Source: Candidatus Rokubacteria bacterium CSP1-6
GTDB taxonomy: Bacteria > Methylomirabilota > Methylomirabilia > Rokubacteriales > CSP1-6
DNA length: 37,090 nt
Assembly: GCA_001443385.1 (NCBI GenBank)
Contig: LDXP01000011.1
Location: 7,892 to 44,981, forward strand
Direction: 5' to 3'
The stretch's first letter is position 1. Each line of letters starts with the position of its first letter. A model generated the notes under the pieces. It did not search any database and was not told the DNA's origin. It was given only the letters and a program-made list of their open reading frames with translations. Positions 1-9,434 of the stretch are shown piece by piece. Both the position numbers and the translations under genes were made by a program.

Positions 1-38
1 AAGTATGCCTTCCCGCGAGGTTGTTCCCCGAAAGCAAT

Positions 39-53
39 TGGCATTCTTTTTGC
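39..53 (+). promoter_or_regulatory. candidate sigma-54 (-24/-12) promoter, TGGCAttctttTTGC
   Basis: TGGCA at 39-43 and TTGC at 50-53; GG (40-41) to GC (52-53) spacing matches consensus TGGCACG-N4-TTGCW. Lies just before ATG 68 of the ANTAR gene. Confidence 0.5.
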
Positions 54-67
54 CCATGCGCATCGAT

Positions 68-469
68 ATGAATCCGCGCTGGCGCGTTGTGATCGTTGAC
101 GATCGTGCCCTCTCCAAGGCCGCCGTGGCCGAAGCGGTTGCGACCTTGGAGCGCTATCGCCCGGACGTGGTCGTCCTGGCTCTGGGCCCCCCCGACGGCG
201 GTGGCGCGGAGGAGCTCAAGTCCGGGTTGGACGCGGTCAGGCGGGAGAACGAGGATCTCAAGAAGGCCCTCGAGTCACGGAAACTCGTGGAGCGCGCCAA
301 GGGAGTCCTGATGGAGCGGCACGGGTTGAGCGAGGCAGAAGCCTTCCGCCGAATCCAAAAGACCGCCATGGACAGTCGCCGGCCGATGATCGAGGTCGCG
401 CGAGCCCTCCTGCTGGTCGAACGGCTCGCAGGGGTGCCTTCCGGCCGGCGGCAGTCGTCCCCGCGGTAG
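68..469 (+). CDS. ANTAR-domain RNA-binding antiterminator (AmiR/NasT-like, degenerate receiver region)
   Basis: MNPRWRVVIVDDRALSK... followed by LVERAKGVLMERHGLSEAEAFRRIQKTAMDSRRPMIEVARALL, a typical ANTAR helical signature. Start chosen at ATG 68 because upstream residues look non-coding. Confidence 0.8.
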   Translation: MNPRWRVVIVDDRALSKAAVAEAVATLERYRPDVVVLALGPPDGGGAEELKSGLDAVRRENEDLKKALESRKLVERAKGVLMERHGLSEAEAFRRIQKTAMDSRRPMIEVARALLLVERLAGVPSGRRQSSPR

Positions 470-642
470 CCCTGCCGCATTCGTTAGCACCGCGCCGGGC
501 TTGCCTAAGAAGCGAGCAGCCGCCGCCATTTCATCCGGGATGGAGGGGCCGGGCAACCGCTGGAATTCTTGGCGAAATCGATTCATCCCCTCCTCCCGTT
601 CAGCGGCACGCGGCTTGCTAGTTGGTTTCCTCGAAGCGACCC

Positions 643-660
643 GCCGACAACGGTGTTGGC
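643..660 (+). promoter_or_regulatory. candidate ANTAR-type hexaloop hairpin 1: GCCGAC[AACGGT]GTTGGC
   Basis: 6-bp stem (one G.U) closing a 6-nt loop with A at position 1 and G at position 4. Confidence 0.4.
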
Positions 661-696
661 CAGGGCAAGCTCGACCAGGTAATCCGTGGACCGATC

Positions 697-710
697 GCGC
701 AAGGGTGCGC
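697..710 (+). promoter_or_regulatory. candidate ANTAR-type hexaloop hairpin 2: GCGC[AAGGGT]GCGC
   Basis: 4-bp GC stem, 6-nt loop with A1 and G4; 36 nt downstream of hairpin 1 in the urtA leader. Confidence 0.35.
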
Positions 711-775
711 TGAGGGGCGACGAGGCCAGAACGTCCCTGATAGCCCAAAACGTCTCTTGTCGAAAGGAGTCGCAC

Positions 776-2116
776 ATGACACAGGGTCACAGCCGTCGGG
801 AATTCCTCAAGGCGTCGGCTCTCGGCATCGCCGGCGCCGGGATTGCGGGAGGGCTGTCCTTCCCCGCGATCCTTCGGGCCCAGGAGAAGGGACCCATTAA
901 GGTCGGCGTCCTGCACTCGCTCAGCGGCACCATGGCCATCAGCGAAGCCCCGATCAAGGAGATCGTCCTGATGGCCATCGACGAGGTCAACAAGGCCGGT
1001 GGCGTCCTGGGCCGCAAGGTGGAGGCCCTGGTTGAAGATCCGGCCTCCAACTGGGACCTGTTCGCCGAGAAGTCGAAGAAGCTCTTGCTCCAGGACAAGG
1101 TGGCCACGGTTTTCGGTTGCTGGACGTCGGTCAGCCGCAAGTCCGTGCTGCCGGTCTTCGAGAAGAACAACGGCCTGCTCTTCTACCCGGTCCAGTACGA
1201 GGGTGAGGAGTGCTCGAAGAACGTGATCTACACCGGCGCCACGATCAACCAGCAGGCCACGCCCGGCATCGACTACCTGATGAGCCCGGAGGGGGGGAAC
1301 AGGAAGAAGTTCTACCTGCTCGGCTCCGACTACGTGTACCCCCGGACCACGAACAAGATCCTGCGCCTGTACCTCACGAAGGTGAAGAAGGTGCCCGAGT
1401 CGGCCATCGCCGAGGAGTACACACCGTTCCATCACCAGGACTACCAGACCATCGTCGGCAAGATCAAGAGCTTCAGCGCCGCCGGCGACGCGGCCGTGAT
1501 CAACACGATCAACGGCGACAGCAATGTGCCTTTCTTCAAGGAGCTCGCCAACCAGGGCGTGACGGCGGACCGGACGCCGACGATGTCGTCCAGCTTTGCC
1601 GAGGTGGAGCGCCAGCCCCTCGACGTCAAGCCGCTCGTGGGGCATCTGGCCTCGTGGAATTACTTCATGTCGCTCAAGACGCCCGAGAACCTCAAGTGGG
1701 TGAAGGCGTACAAGGAGTGGGCCAAGCAGCACGGGATTGCCGACAAGCAGGCCGTCACCGACGACCCGATGATGCACGCCTACATCCACGTCAAGCTCTG
1801 GGCGAAGGCGGTGGCGAAGGCGGAGTCCACCGAGGTCGACCGTGTCCTCAAGGCGCTCGAGGGGCTCGAGATTCCGAGCCCAGTGGGCAAGTACAAGGTG
1901 GACGAGAAGAATCACCACACGTGGAAACCGGTCTACATCGGCAAGATCCGCGCGGACGGCCAGTTCGACATCGTCTGGAAGACGAAGTCGTGGGTCCGGC
2001 CCGCGCCGTGGAGCGACGTCACGTACCCCGGCCGCGATTGCGACTGGAGCGGTGGCGGCAAGGGCTCGTACGACATGGTCGGCGGAAAGCGCGTGTGGCT
2101 CTCAGAAAAACAGTAG
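776..2116 (+). CDS. urtA: urea ABC transporter, substrate-binding protein
   Basis: Tat-like signal (SRREFLKASALGIAGAGIAGG), KVGVLHSLSGTMAISEAPIKE..., DYVYPRTTNKILR; SD AAGGAG 764-769; followed by urtBCDE. Confidence 0.93.
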   Translation: MTQGHSRREFLKASALGIAGAGIAGGLSFPAILRAQEKGPIKVGVLHSLSGTMAISEAPIKEIVLMAIDEVNKAGGVLGRKVEALVEDPASNWDLFAEKSKKLLLQDKVATVFGCWTSVSRKSVLPVFEKNNGLLFYPVQYEGEECSKNVIYTGATINQQATPGIDYLMSPEGGNRKKFYLLGSDYVYPRTTNKILRLYLTKVKKVPESAIAEEYTPFHHQDYQTIVGKIKSFSAAGDAAVINTINGDSNVPFFKELANQGVTADRTPTMSSSFAEVERQPLDVKPLVGHLASWNYFMSLKTPENLKWVKAYKEWAKQHGIADKQAVTDDPMMHAYIHVKLWAKAVAKAESTEVDRVLKALEGLEIPSPVGKYKVDEKNHHTWKPVYIGKIRADGQFDIVWKTKSWVRPAPWSDVTYPGRDCDWSGGGKGSYDMVGGKRVWLSEKQ

Positions 2117-3747
2117 TCGTTCTCGCTGTTCTCGCTCTGGCGGTTCTTCCGGGGGTCCCCGGGCCCGGGGCGGCGTCCGCCGTCCCGGGGCCCGGCGTCC
2201 CCGACCTCGAGTCGGTCGCCAAGAGGCTCGCCGCGCCGGCGACCCAGGAAGCGGCGATCCTCGCCCTGCGAGAGGTCGGCGACCCGTCCGTGGGGACCCT
2301 CCTGCGGGCGCTCAAGGACGGAGCCCTGTATCGGTGGAAGGGGCGGCTCGTAATTCTGGGGGATGACGGCGCGCTGAAAGATCTGGCTGGGCAGCCGATC
2401 GTGGATGACCGCGGGCAGCCGGTCTCGCCCGCGGAGGGGCAGGAGGCCATCGCCCTCGAAGAACGACTCTTCGGGCTCGTCCAGAACCTCCTCGAGCGTC
2501 TCGAGGTCTTCAGCCTAGATCGCCAGGCGCGCCAGTCGGCGGCCTTCAAGCTCGGCAACTCGCGGGACCTGTCCGCGATCCCGGTGCTCGCGAAGGCCCT
2601 GGATCGGGAGGCGGACCGGCAGGTCAAAGGCGCCATCCAGGAAGCGCTGAACCGGCTGAGCCTCTCGTCTCCTGACGCCGCTGTGCGCGCGCGGGCGGCG
2701 CAGTTCCTGGGCCAGGCGTGGTTCGAGTCGAGCCTGGCTCAGCTCAGGATCATGGCGGAGCAGGATGAGGACGCCGAGGCCAAGCAGGCCGCGCGCGCCG
2801 CCGTCAGGCGCATCGAAGTGTTCCTCACCTGGCGCAACCTGACCGGCTACCTCTTCAACGGCGTCAGCCTCGGGGCCGTCCTGCTGATCATGAGCCTCGG
2901 GCTCGCCGTGACCTTCGGCCTGATGGGCATCATCAATATGGCGCACGGCGAGATGCTCATGCTCGGGTCCTACACGGCGTACGTGGTGCAGGAGATCTTC
3001 GCCTCGCGCTACGCCGCCCATCAGGACTATTTCTTCCTCGTGGCGCTGCCGCTCTCGTTCCTCGCGGCCGGGCTGGTGGGGCTCGCGCTCGAGAGCGGGA
3101 TCATCCGCTTCCTCTACGGCCGGCCCCTGGAGACGCTCATCGTCACCTGGGGGATCGGGATGATCTTCCAGCAGTCCGCCCGGCTCTACTTCGGCGACCA
3201 GACGAGCGTGAACTCCCCGAGCTGGTTTCGGGGCGGCGTGGAGGTGATGCGGGGACTGATCTTCCCCTGGAGCCGGATCTTCATCGTGGGGCTGTCCCTG
3301 GTGGCGCTGGCGGCGCTCTATCTCCTGCTTCAACGATCGTATGCGGGGCTCCGCGTGCGGGCCGTGATGCAGAACCGGGGGATGGCCTCGTGCCTGGGCG
3401 TGTCCACCCGGAAGATCGATGCCCTGACGTTTGCCCTGGGGACGGCGCTGGCGGGGGTGGCGGGGTGCGCGCTGGCCCTGATCGGCACGGTGGATCCCGA
3501 GGTCGGGAAGACGTACATCGTGGATGCCTTCATGGTTGTCGTGCTGGGCGGCGTCGGCAAGCTCCTCGGCGCCGTCGTCGCCTCGTTCGGCATCGGCGTG
3601 TCGAACAAGATCCTGGAGCCGTCCATCGGGGGGACCGCGGCCGCCATCTACGCGAAGGTGGCCATTCTCGCGCTCGTGATCTGGTTTCTCCAGTGGAGGC
3701 CGACGGGCTTCTTCCCCGCCAAGGGGCGCGCCGCCGAGGGCGCCTGA
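2095..3747 (+). CDS. urtB: urea ABC transporter permease UrtB, with N-terminal HEAT-like region
   Basis: GTG 2095 overlapping the urtA end; signal-like N-terminus and helical repeats, then LIV-type permease (TGYLFNGVSLGAVLLIMSLGLAVTFGLMGIINMAHGEMLMLGSY). Confidence 0.92.
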   Translation: MALRKTVVVLAVLALAVLPGVPGPGAASAVPGPGVPDLESVAKRLAAPATQEAAILALREVGDPSVGTLLRALKDGALYRWKGRLVILGDDGALKDLAGQPIVDDRGQPVSPAEGQEAIALEERLFGLVQNLLERLEVFSLDRQARQSAAFKLGNSRDLSAIPVLAKALDREADRQVKGAIQEALNRLSLSSPDAAVRARAAQFLGQAWFESSLAQLRIMAEQDEDAEAKQAARAAVRRIEVFLTWRNLTGYLFNGVSLGAVLLIMSLGLAVTFGLMGIINMAHGEMLMLGSYTAYVVQEIFASRYAAHQDYFFLVALPLSFLAAGLVGLALESGIIRFLYGRPLETLIVTWGIGMIFQQSARLYFGDQTSVNSPSWFRGGVEVMRGLIFPWSRIFIVGLSLVALAALYLLLQRSYAGLRVRAVMQNRGMASCLGVSTRKIDALTFALGTALAGVAGCALALIGTVDPEVGKTYIVDAFMVVVLGGVGKLLGAVVASFGIGVSNKILEPSIGGTAAAIYAKVAILALVIWFLQWRPTGFFPAKGRAAEGA

Positions 3748-3755
3748 GGCCTCCC

Positions 3756-4898
3756 GTGGTTCCCCCCCTGGGCCGGCGGAGCTGGGACGCGCAACTCCTG
3801 TGGCTCGGGCTGTTCGGGATCGTGTTTGTGGTCGTCCTCCCGCTGGCCAACGCGCTGGGTTTCCTCTCGGACTACTACCTGAACCTCTTCGGGAAATACC
3901 TGTCGCTCGCCATCCTCGCCCTGGGTATGGACCTCATCTGGGGCTACACGGGGATTCTCTCCCTGGGCCAGGCCATCTTCTTCGGGGTCGGGGCCTACTC
4001 CATCGGGATGCACATGATGCTGGAGGGGAGCGGCAAGGGCGTGTACGGAGAGCCGGTCCCCGACTTCATGATCTGGAACCAGGTCTACCAGCTTCCGATT
4101 TTCTGGAAGCCCTACAAGTATTTCGTCTTCGCCCTGGGCTCCTCGGTCTTGCTGCCGGCCGCCCTGGCCGCGCTCGTCGGATTCCTCACCTTTCGGCGGA
4201 GGCTCCGCGGGACCTACTTCGCCATCCTCACCCAGGCCATCGCGTTCGCCGTGTGGCTGATGCTCAATCGCAATGAAATGAAGCTGGGGGGCACCAACGG
4301 TCTGACCGACTTCAAGTCCATCCTGGGATTCTCGCTGGGCCAGCCGGCCACGCTCAGGGCGCTCTATATCTTCACGGCGGCGGCGCTGGTCGGGGCGTTC
4401 CTGGTGAGCCGGTGGCTCGTCCGTTCGAAGACCGGATTGGTTCTCCAGGCCGTCCGGGACAACGAGCGGCGGCTGGAGTTTCTGGGCTACAACGTCGCCA
4501 GCTACAAGATCTTCGTGTTCGCCGTCTCCGGGGCGCTGGCCGGTCTCTCCGGGCTGCTCTACGCCCCGCAGGTCGGCATCATCACGCCGAGCCAGGTCGG
4601 TGTGCTTCCCTCCCTGGAGATCGTCATCTGGGTCGCCTTCGGCGGCCGGGGGACGCTCTGGGGAGCCCTGCTCGGGGCGATCTCCATCAACTGGCTCCGG
4701 AGCGTGCTGACCGCCACGTATCCCAGCCTCTGGCCGATTATCCTGGGCGGATTGTTCGTGACCGTCATCCTGTTCTTCCCGCAGGGGCTCGTCGGGCTCG
4801 CGAACAAGCTCCGATCCCTCGGGAAGAGAAAACGAACCTTTCTGACGACCGCTCGAGTCACTCCGGCATCGTCGAAGGTGGAAGGACACCCCCTCTGA
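3756..4898 (+). CDS. urtC: urea ABC transporter permease UrtC
   Basis: LSLAILALGMDLIWGYTGILSLGQAIFFGVGAYSIGMHMM; GTG 3756 start. Confidence 0.92.
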   Translation: MVPPLGRRSWDAQLLWLGLFGIVFVVVLPLANALGFLSDYYLNLFGKYLSLAILALGMDLIWGYTGILSLGQAIFFGVGAYSIGMHMMLEGSGKGVYGEPVPDFMIWNQVYQLPIFWKPYKYFVFALGSSVLLPAALAALVGFLTFRRRLRGTYFAILTQAIAFAVWLMLNRNEMKLGGTNGLTDFKSILGFSLGQPATLRALYIFTAAALVGAFLVSRWLVRSKTGLVLQAVRDNERRLEFLGYNVASYKIFVFAVSGALAGLSGLLYAPQVGIITPSQVGVLPSLEIVIWVAFGGRGTLWGALLGAISINWLRSVLTATYPSLWPIILGGLFVTVILFFPQGLVGLANKLRSLGKRKRTFLTTARVTPASSKVEGHPL

Positions 4899-5677
4899 TG
4901 GACACGCTACTCTACGTGGAAGGCCTCAGCGTTTCGTTCGACGGGTTTCTGGCGTTGAGAACCCTCAATCTCATCCTGGAGCGGCAGGAGCGGATCCGCC
5001 TGCTGATCGGCCCCAACGGGGCGGGGAAGACCACGCTCTTCGACGCGCTCACGGGCCAGGTCAAGCCGGACCACGGCCGCGTCCTCTTCAAGGATCACGT
5101 GGACCTGCTCGGGTTGAGCGAGCATGTCATCGCCAACCACGGCGTCATCCGGAAGTTCCAGACTCCCTCCGTGTTCCCCGATCACACCGTCTTCGAGAAC
5201 ATGGTGCTCTCCTCCGGTCGAAAGCGGTTCCTGGCCACCCTCGCCGCCCGCGCCGCCTCGCGGGAACTGGATGGCATCGCCCGGGTGCTGGAACAGGTCG
5301 GGCTGCTCCAGCACGCGCACGCGCGGGCCGGGACCCTCTCCCACGGCCAGAAACAGTGGCTGGAGATCGCCATGCTGCTCCTGCAGGAGCCGACGCTCCT
5401 CCTCCTCGATGAGCCCGTCGCCGGGATGACGAGGGCGGAGAAGGAGAAGACCGTCGCCCTGATGGAGTCGATCGTGCAGCGCTCGACCTGCACCATCATG
5501 CTCATCGAGCACGACATGCAGTTCGTCCGGCAGATCGCCGGCCGCGGCCACCGGGTGACCGTGCTGCACGAGGGAAGCGTGCTCTCGGAGGGCTCGATCG
5601 ATCGGGTGCAGCCCGACGAGCGGGTGATCGAGGCGTATCTGGGCCGGGGCACGGTGAGCGCGGAGGCGCCATGCTAG
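4898..5677 (+). CDS. urtD: urea ABC transporter ATP-binding protein UrtD
   Basis: Walker A GPNGAGKTT, LSHGQKQWLEIAMLL, LLLLDEPVAGMT; TGATG overlap with urtC. Confidence 0.92.
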   Translation: MDTLLYVEGLSVSFDGFLALRTLNLILERQERIRLLIGPNGAGKTTLFDALTGQVKPDHGRVLFKDHVDLLGLSEHVIANHGVIRKFQTPSVFPDHTVFENMVLSSGRKRFLATLAARAASRELDGIARVLEQVGLLQHAHARAGTLSHGQKQWLEIAMLLLQEPTLLLLDEPVAGMTRAEKEKTVALMESIVQRSTCTIMLIEHDMQFVRQIAGRGHRVTVLHEGSVLSEGSIDRVQPDERVIEAYLGRGTVSAEAPC

Positions 5678-6363
5678 CCGTCAACGCGATCGACGTGTTT
5701 TACGGTGAGAGCCAGATTTTGACCCAGCTGAGCGTCGCTGTGGGGACAGGTCAGGTTGTGTGCGTCATGGGGCGCAACGGCGTCGGCAAGACCACCCTGC
5801 TCAAGACCATCATGGGACTCCTGGTACCGCGCCAGGGCACGATCGTCTTCGACGGCCACGAGATCGGTCACCTGACTCCCTACGAGCGGGCGCGCCGGGG
5901 GATCGGGTACGTTCCCCAGGGGCGAGAGATCTTCCCGTCCCTGAGCGTCCGCGAGAACCTGGTCCTGGGAGCCCGCCGGAAGCGGCCGACGCCGGAGTCC
6001 CTGGACTACGTCCTGTCCCTCTTCCCCGCGCTGTCCCAGATGCTCGAGAAACGCGGGGGGGACCTGAGCGGAGGGCAGCAGCAGCAGCTGGCCATCGCCC
6101 GCGCCCTGATCTCGGATCCAAAGCTGCTCCTCCTGGATGAGCCCACCGAGGGGATCCAGCCGTCCATCGTCCAGGAGATCGCCGCGGTGCTCCAGCAGAT
6201 CAAGGGGGAACGAACGCGGTCCATTCTTCTGGTGGAGCAGTACCTCGAATTCGCCCGCTCGATCTGCGACCACTTCTACGTGATGGAAAAAGGCGTGGTA
6301 GCCTTGGAGGGCGATCGGGAGGCGTTTCGCGTGGACGAGGTGAGCCAGTTTCTGAGCGTGTAG
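5671..6363 (+). CDS. urtE: urea ABC transporter ATP-binding protein UrtE
   Basis: Walker A GRNGVGKTT, LSGGQQQQLAIARAL, LLLDEPTEGIQPSIVQEI. Confidence 0.92.
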   Translation: MLAVNAIDVFYGESQILTQLSVAVGTGQVVCVMGRNGVGKTTLLKTIMGLLVPRQGTIVFDGHEIGHLTPYERARRGIGYVPQGREIFPSLSVRENLVLGARRKRPTPESLDYVLSLFPALSQMLEKRGGDLSGGQQQQLAIARALISDPKLLLLDEPTEGIQPSIVQEIAAVLQQIKGERTRSILLVEQYLEFARSICDHFYVMEKGVVALEGDREAFRVDEVSQFLSV

Positions 6364-6403
6364 GGGGGGAGGTTCGGAAGGGGGGCAACGCCCCCCTCCG
6401 AGG
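6364..6403 (+). repeat. hairpin repeat, copy 1 (GGGGGGAGGTTCGGAAGGGGGGCAACGCCCCCCTCCGAGG)
   Basis: Near-identical to the reverse complement of 28205-28245; strong G6/C6 stem; ends 5 nt before the ureA GTG. Confidence 0.8.
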
Positions 6404-6408
6404 AAAAC

Positions 6409-6711
6409 GTGCATCTGACGCCGCGTGAGCAGGAGAAGCTGTTGATCTTCACCGCCGCCGAGGTCGCGCGCCGCCGCCGGGCGCGGGGCCTTCGGCTGAA
6501 CTACCCGGAAGCGCTCGCCCTCATCACCGCCGAGGTCCTCGAAGGGATCCGCGACGGCCGATCGGTGTCCCAGCTCATGGCCGAGGGCCTGCAGATTCTC
6601 ACCCGCGACGACGTGATGGAAGGCGTCCCGGAGATGCTGGAGGAAGTTCAGGTCGAGGGAACCTTCCCTGACGGCACGAAGCTGGTCACGATCCACCACC
6701 CGATACGATGA
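6409..6711 (+). CDS. ureA: urease subunit gamma
   Basis: [53 protein letters not shown]. Confidence 0.96.
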   Translation: MHLTPREQEKLLIFTAAEVARRRRARGLRLNYPEALALITAEVLEGIRDGRSVSQLMAEGLQILTRDDVMEGVPEMLEEVQVEGTFPDGTKLVTIHHPIR

Positions 6712-6732
6712 CCCGCTCACCTCTATGCACTC

Positions 6733-6891
6733 CCCCCTCACCCCACTTATAATCCCCTCACCTTCATCCTCTCCCCCCCTCACCCTGCCTCTCCCCCCAG
6801 GGGAGAGGAGAAGAGGTGAGGGGCATCTGAGTGGGGCAGGGTGAGGGGGGAGAAGAGGTGAGGGACATTTGAGCGGGGTAGGGTGAGGGGG
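6733..6891. repeat. REP-like palindromic repeat cluster with two 42-bp tandem units
   Basis: Core palindrome CCTCTCCCC-CCA-GGGGAGAGG (6788-6808) with outer CCCCTCACC/GGTGAGGGG arms; direct 42-bp repeats 6808-6849 and 6850-6891 (38/42 identical); degenerate inverted copy at about 6733-6774. Confidence 0.8.
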
Positions 6892-6902
6892 AGGAGGCGC
6901 GC

Positions 6903-7274
6903 ATGATTCCAGGAGAATACCTGTTGGGCGAAGGCGAGATCGTGGCCAACGCGGGACGCCGGACCATCGAGCTGGCCGTGGCGAACACGGGCGACCGCCC
7001 GATCCAGGTCGGCTCTCACTTCCACTTTTTCGAGGCGAACAGGGCGTTGCGCTTCGATCGCGCGAAAGCCTTCGGGATGAGGCTCAACATCCCGGCGGGG
7101 ACCGCGGTCCGCTTCGAGCCCGGCGACGAGAAGCGCGTGACGCTGGTCGAGCTGGCGGGCGCGCGCGAGGTGTACGGACTGAACGCCCTGACCGACGGAC
7201 CGGCGGGTGACGCGGGACGCGCCGGCGCCGTGGGCCGCGCGGCGCGGGAGGGCTTTCAGGGGGCCGCCCAATGA
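6903..7274 (+). CDS. ureB: urease subunit beta
   Basis: [58 protein letters not shown] directly after the repeat. Confidence 0.96.
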   Translation: MIPGEYLLGEGEIVANAGRRTIELAVANTGDRPIQVGSHFHFFEANRALRFDRAKAFGMRLNIPAGTAVRFEPGDEKRVTLVELAGAREVYGLNALTDGPAGDAGRAGAVGRAAREGFQGAAQ

Positions 7275-8986
7275 GTCTCACACTTGGGCGCAAGCAATAC
7301 GCCGATCTCTACGGGCCCACCGTCGGCGACCGCGTCCGGCTGGCCGACACGGAGCTGCTCATCGAGGTGGAGCGAGACTTCACGGTCTACGGCGACGAGG
7401 TCAAATTCGGCGGCGGGAAGGTGATTCGGGACGGGATGGGGCAATCCGCCCGGGCCACGGCGGCCGAAGGGGCGCTCGACTGCGTCGTCACCAACGCGCT
7501 CATCCTCGACCACTGGGGGATCGTGAAGGCGGACATCGGGATCAAGGGCGGCCGCATCGTCGGGATCGGGAAGGCGGGCAATCCCGATCTGATGGCCGGC
7601 GTCTCGCCGGGAATGGTGATCGGAGCCGCCACGGAGGTCATCGCGGGCGAGGGGCGGATCGTCACGGCGGGCGGGATCGACGCCCACATCCATTTCATCT
7701 GCCCTCAGCTCGCGTGGGAGGCGCTCTCCGCCGGCGTGACCACGTTGATCGGCGGCGGGAGCGGGCCGGCCACGGGGACCAACGCCACGACCTGCACGCC
7801 GGGGGCGTGGAACATCCACCGCATGCTGGAAGCGGCCGACGGCCTGCCGATGAACCTGGGCTTCCTCGGCAAGGGCAACGCCTCGCGCCCCCAGCCCCTG
7901 CGCGAGCAGATCGAGGCCGGCGCCATCGGCCTCAAGCTCCACGAGGACTGGGGGACCACGCCGGCGGCCATCGACTGCGCGCTGGGGGTGGCGGAGGAGT
8001 ACGACGTCCAGATCGCGATCCATACCGACACGCTGAACGAGGCGGGCTTTGTCGAGGACTCGATTCGCGCCTTCAAGGGGCGGACGATTCACACGTACCA
8101 CACCGAAGGCGCCGGCGGCGGCCACGCGCCCGACATCATCCGCGTCTGCGGCGAGCCGAACTGCCTGCCGTCCTCGACGAACCCGACCATGCCGTTCACC
8201 GTGAACACGATGGACGAGCACCTCGACATGCTGATGGTCTGCCACCACTTGAACCCGAAGATCCCCGAGGACCTGGCTTTCGCCGAGTCGCGCATCCGGG
8301 CCGAGACGATCGCCGCCGAGGACGTGCTCCACGATCTGGGCGCGATCAGCATGCTCTCCTCCGATTCGCAGGCTATGGGGCGCATCGGCGAGGTGGTCGT
8401 GCGCACCTGGCAGACCGCCGACAAGATGAAGCGTCAGCGCGGCCCGCTGCCCGGGGATGGGCGCAACGACAACGCCCGGGCGAAGCGCTACGTGGCGAAG
8501 TATACGATTAACCCCGCGATCACCCACGGGATCGCCCACGAGGCCGGCTCGATCGAGGTCGGGAAGCTCGCCGACCTGGTGCTCTGGAAGCCGGCCTTCT
8601 TCGGCGTCAAGCCCGAGCTGGTGGTGAAGGGCGGGTTCATCGCGTGGGCGGCCATGGGGGACCCGAACGCCTCGATTCCCACCCCCCAGCCGGTGCTCTA
8701 CCGCCCGATGTTCGGCGCCTTCGGGCGCGCGCCGTTCGCGACGGGGCTGACCTTCCTCTCCCGCGCGGCGCTGGAGGACGGAGTCGCGGCGCGCCTCGGT
8801 CTCCAGAAGCGGGTGGTGGCGGTGAAGAACTGCCGCGGGCTCACGAAACGGGCGATGGTCGGGAACGACTACTGCCCGCGCATTGAGGTGGACCCGGAGA
8901 CCTACCAGGTCCGCGCCGACGGCCAGCTGCTCACCTGCGAGCCGGCGCGGGCCCTCGCCATGGCCCAGCGCTATTTCTTGTTCTGA
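7271..8986 (+). CDS. ureC: urease subunit alpha
   Basis: [56 protein letters not shown]. Confidence 0.98.
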   Translation: MSLTLGRKQYADLYGPTVGDRVRLADTELLIEVERDFTVYGDEVKFGGGKVIRDGMGQSARATAAEGALDCVVTNALILDHWGIVKADIGIKGGRIVGIGKAGNPDLMAGVSPGMVIGAATEVIAGEGRIVTAGGIDAHIHFICPQLAWEALSAGVTTLIGGGSGPATGTNATTCTPGAWNIHRMLEAADGLPMNLGFLGKGNASRPQPLREQIEAGAIGLKLHEDWGTTPAAIDCALGVAEEYDVQIAIHTDTLNEAGFVEDSIRAFKGRTIHTYHTEGAGGGHAPDIIRVCGEPNCLPSSTNPTMPFTVNTMDEHLDMLMVCHHLNPKIPEDLAFAESRIRAETIAAEDVLHDLGAISMLSSDSQAMGRIGEVVVRTWQTADKMKRQRGPLPGDGRNDNARAKRYVAKYTINPAITHGIAHEAGSIEVGKLADLVLWKPAFFGVKPELVVKGGFIAWAAMGDPNASIPTPQPVLYRPMFGAFGRAPFATGLTFLSRAALEDGVAARLGLQKRVVAVKNCRGLTKRAMVGNDYCPRIEVDPETYQVRADGQLLTCEPARALAMAQRYFLF

Positions 8987-8987
8987 C

Positions 8988-9434
8988 ATGAAGGTCGTCA
9001 GCGCGTCCCACGTGCACGTCGAGCCGGGCGCCCTCGCCGGCAAGGAGCGCGACGTGCTCAGGCTGACCTGGGAGGAGCGGCGCTGGAGTCGGAAGCGGGT
9101 GGTGACCGAGAAAGGACGGGAGGTTGCGTTGGCCCTTCCCACGGGCAGCACGCTCCGCACCGGGGACATCCTCCTGGTGGAGGCCGAGTGGTATCTCGAA
9201 GTGGAATCGGCTCCCGAGCCGGTCATCGCCGTCTTCGCGCGCGATCACGCCGAGGCGCTCCGCCTCGCGTTCGAGGTCGGCAATCGCCATTTCTCGCTCG
9301 CCGTCGAGCCGGATGCCCTCCTCGTTCCGGACGACCCGGCGATGGAGCAGCTCCTCGCCCGGCTCGGGGCGAAATGGGAGCGACGGACGGCCATCTTCAA
9401 TCCCATCGGGGCCGCCCACGCCCATGAGCACTGA
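8988..9434 (+). CDS. ureE: urease accessory protein UreE
   Basis: [54 protein letters not shown]. Confidence 0.9.
   Translation: MKVVSASHVHVEPGALAGKERDVLRLTWEERRWSRKRVVTEKGREVALALPTGSTLRTGDILLVEAEWYLEVESAPEPVIAVFARDHAEALRLAFEVGNRHFSLAVEPDALLVPDDPAMEQLLARLGAKWERRTAIFNPIGAAHAHEH

Noticed and set aside
275-1918. 547-aa antisense ORF across ANTAR/urtA
   Set aside because: Same high-GC antisense artefact; no recognisable domain.
6748-6753. Perfect TATAAT in the ureA-ureB gap
   Set aside because: No acceptable -35 (ATGCAC) at 17 nt and it lies inside the degenerate repeat; probably fortuitous.
6733-6891. Possible CRISPR-like array
   Set aside because: Only two adjoining 42-bp units without spacers and a REP-like palindrome; no cas genes.
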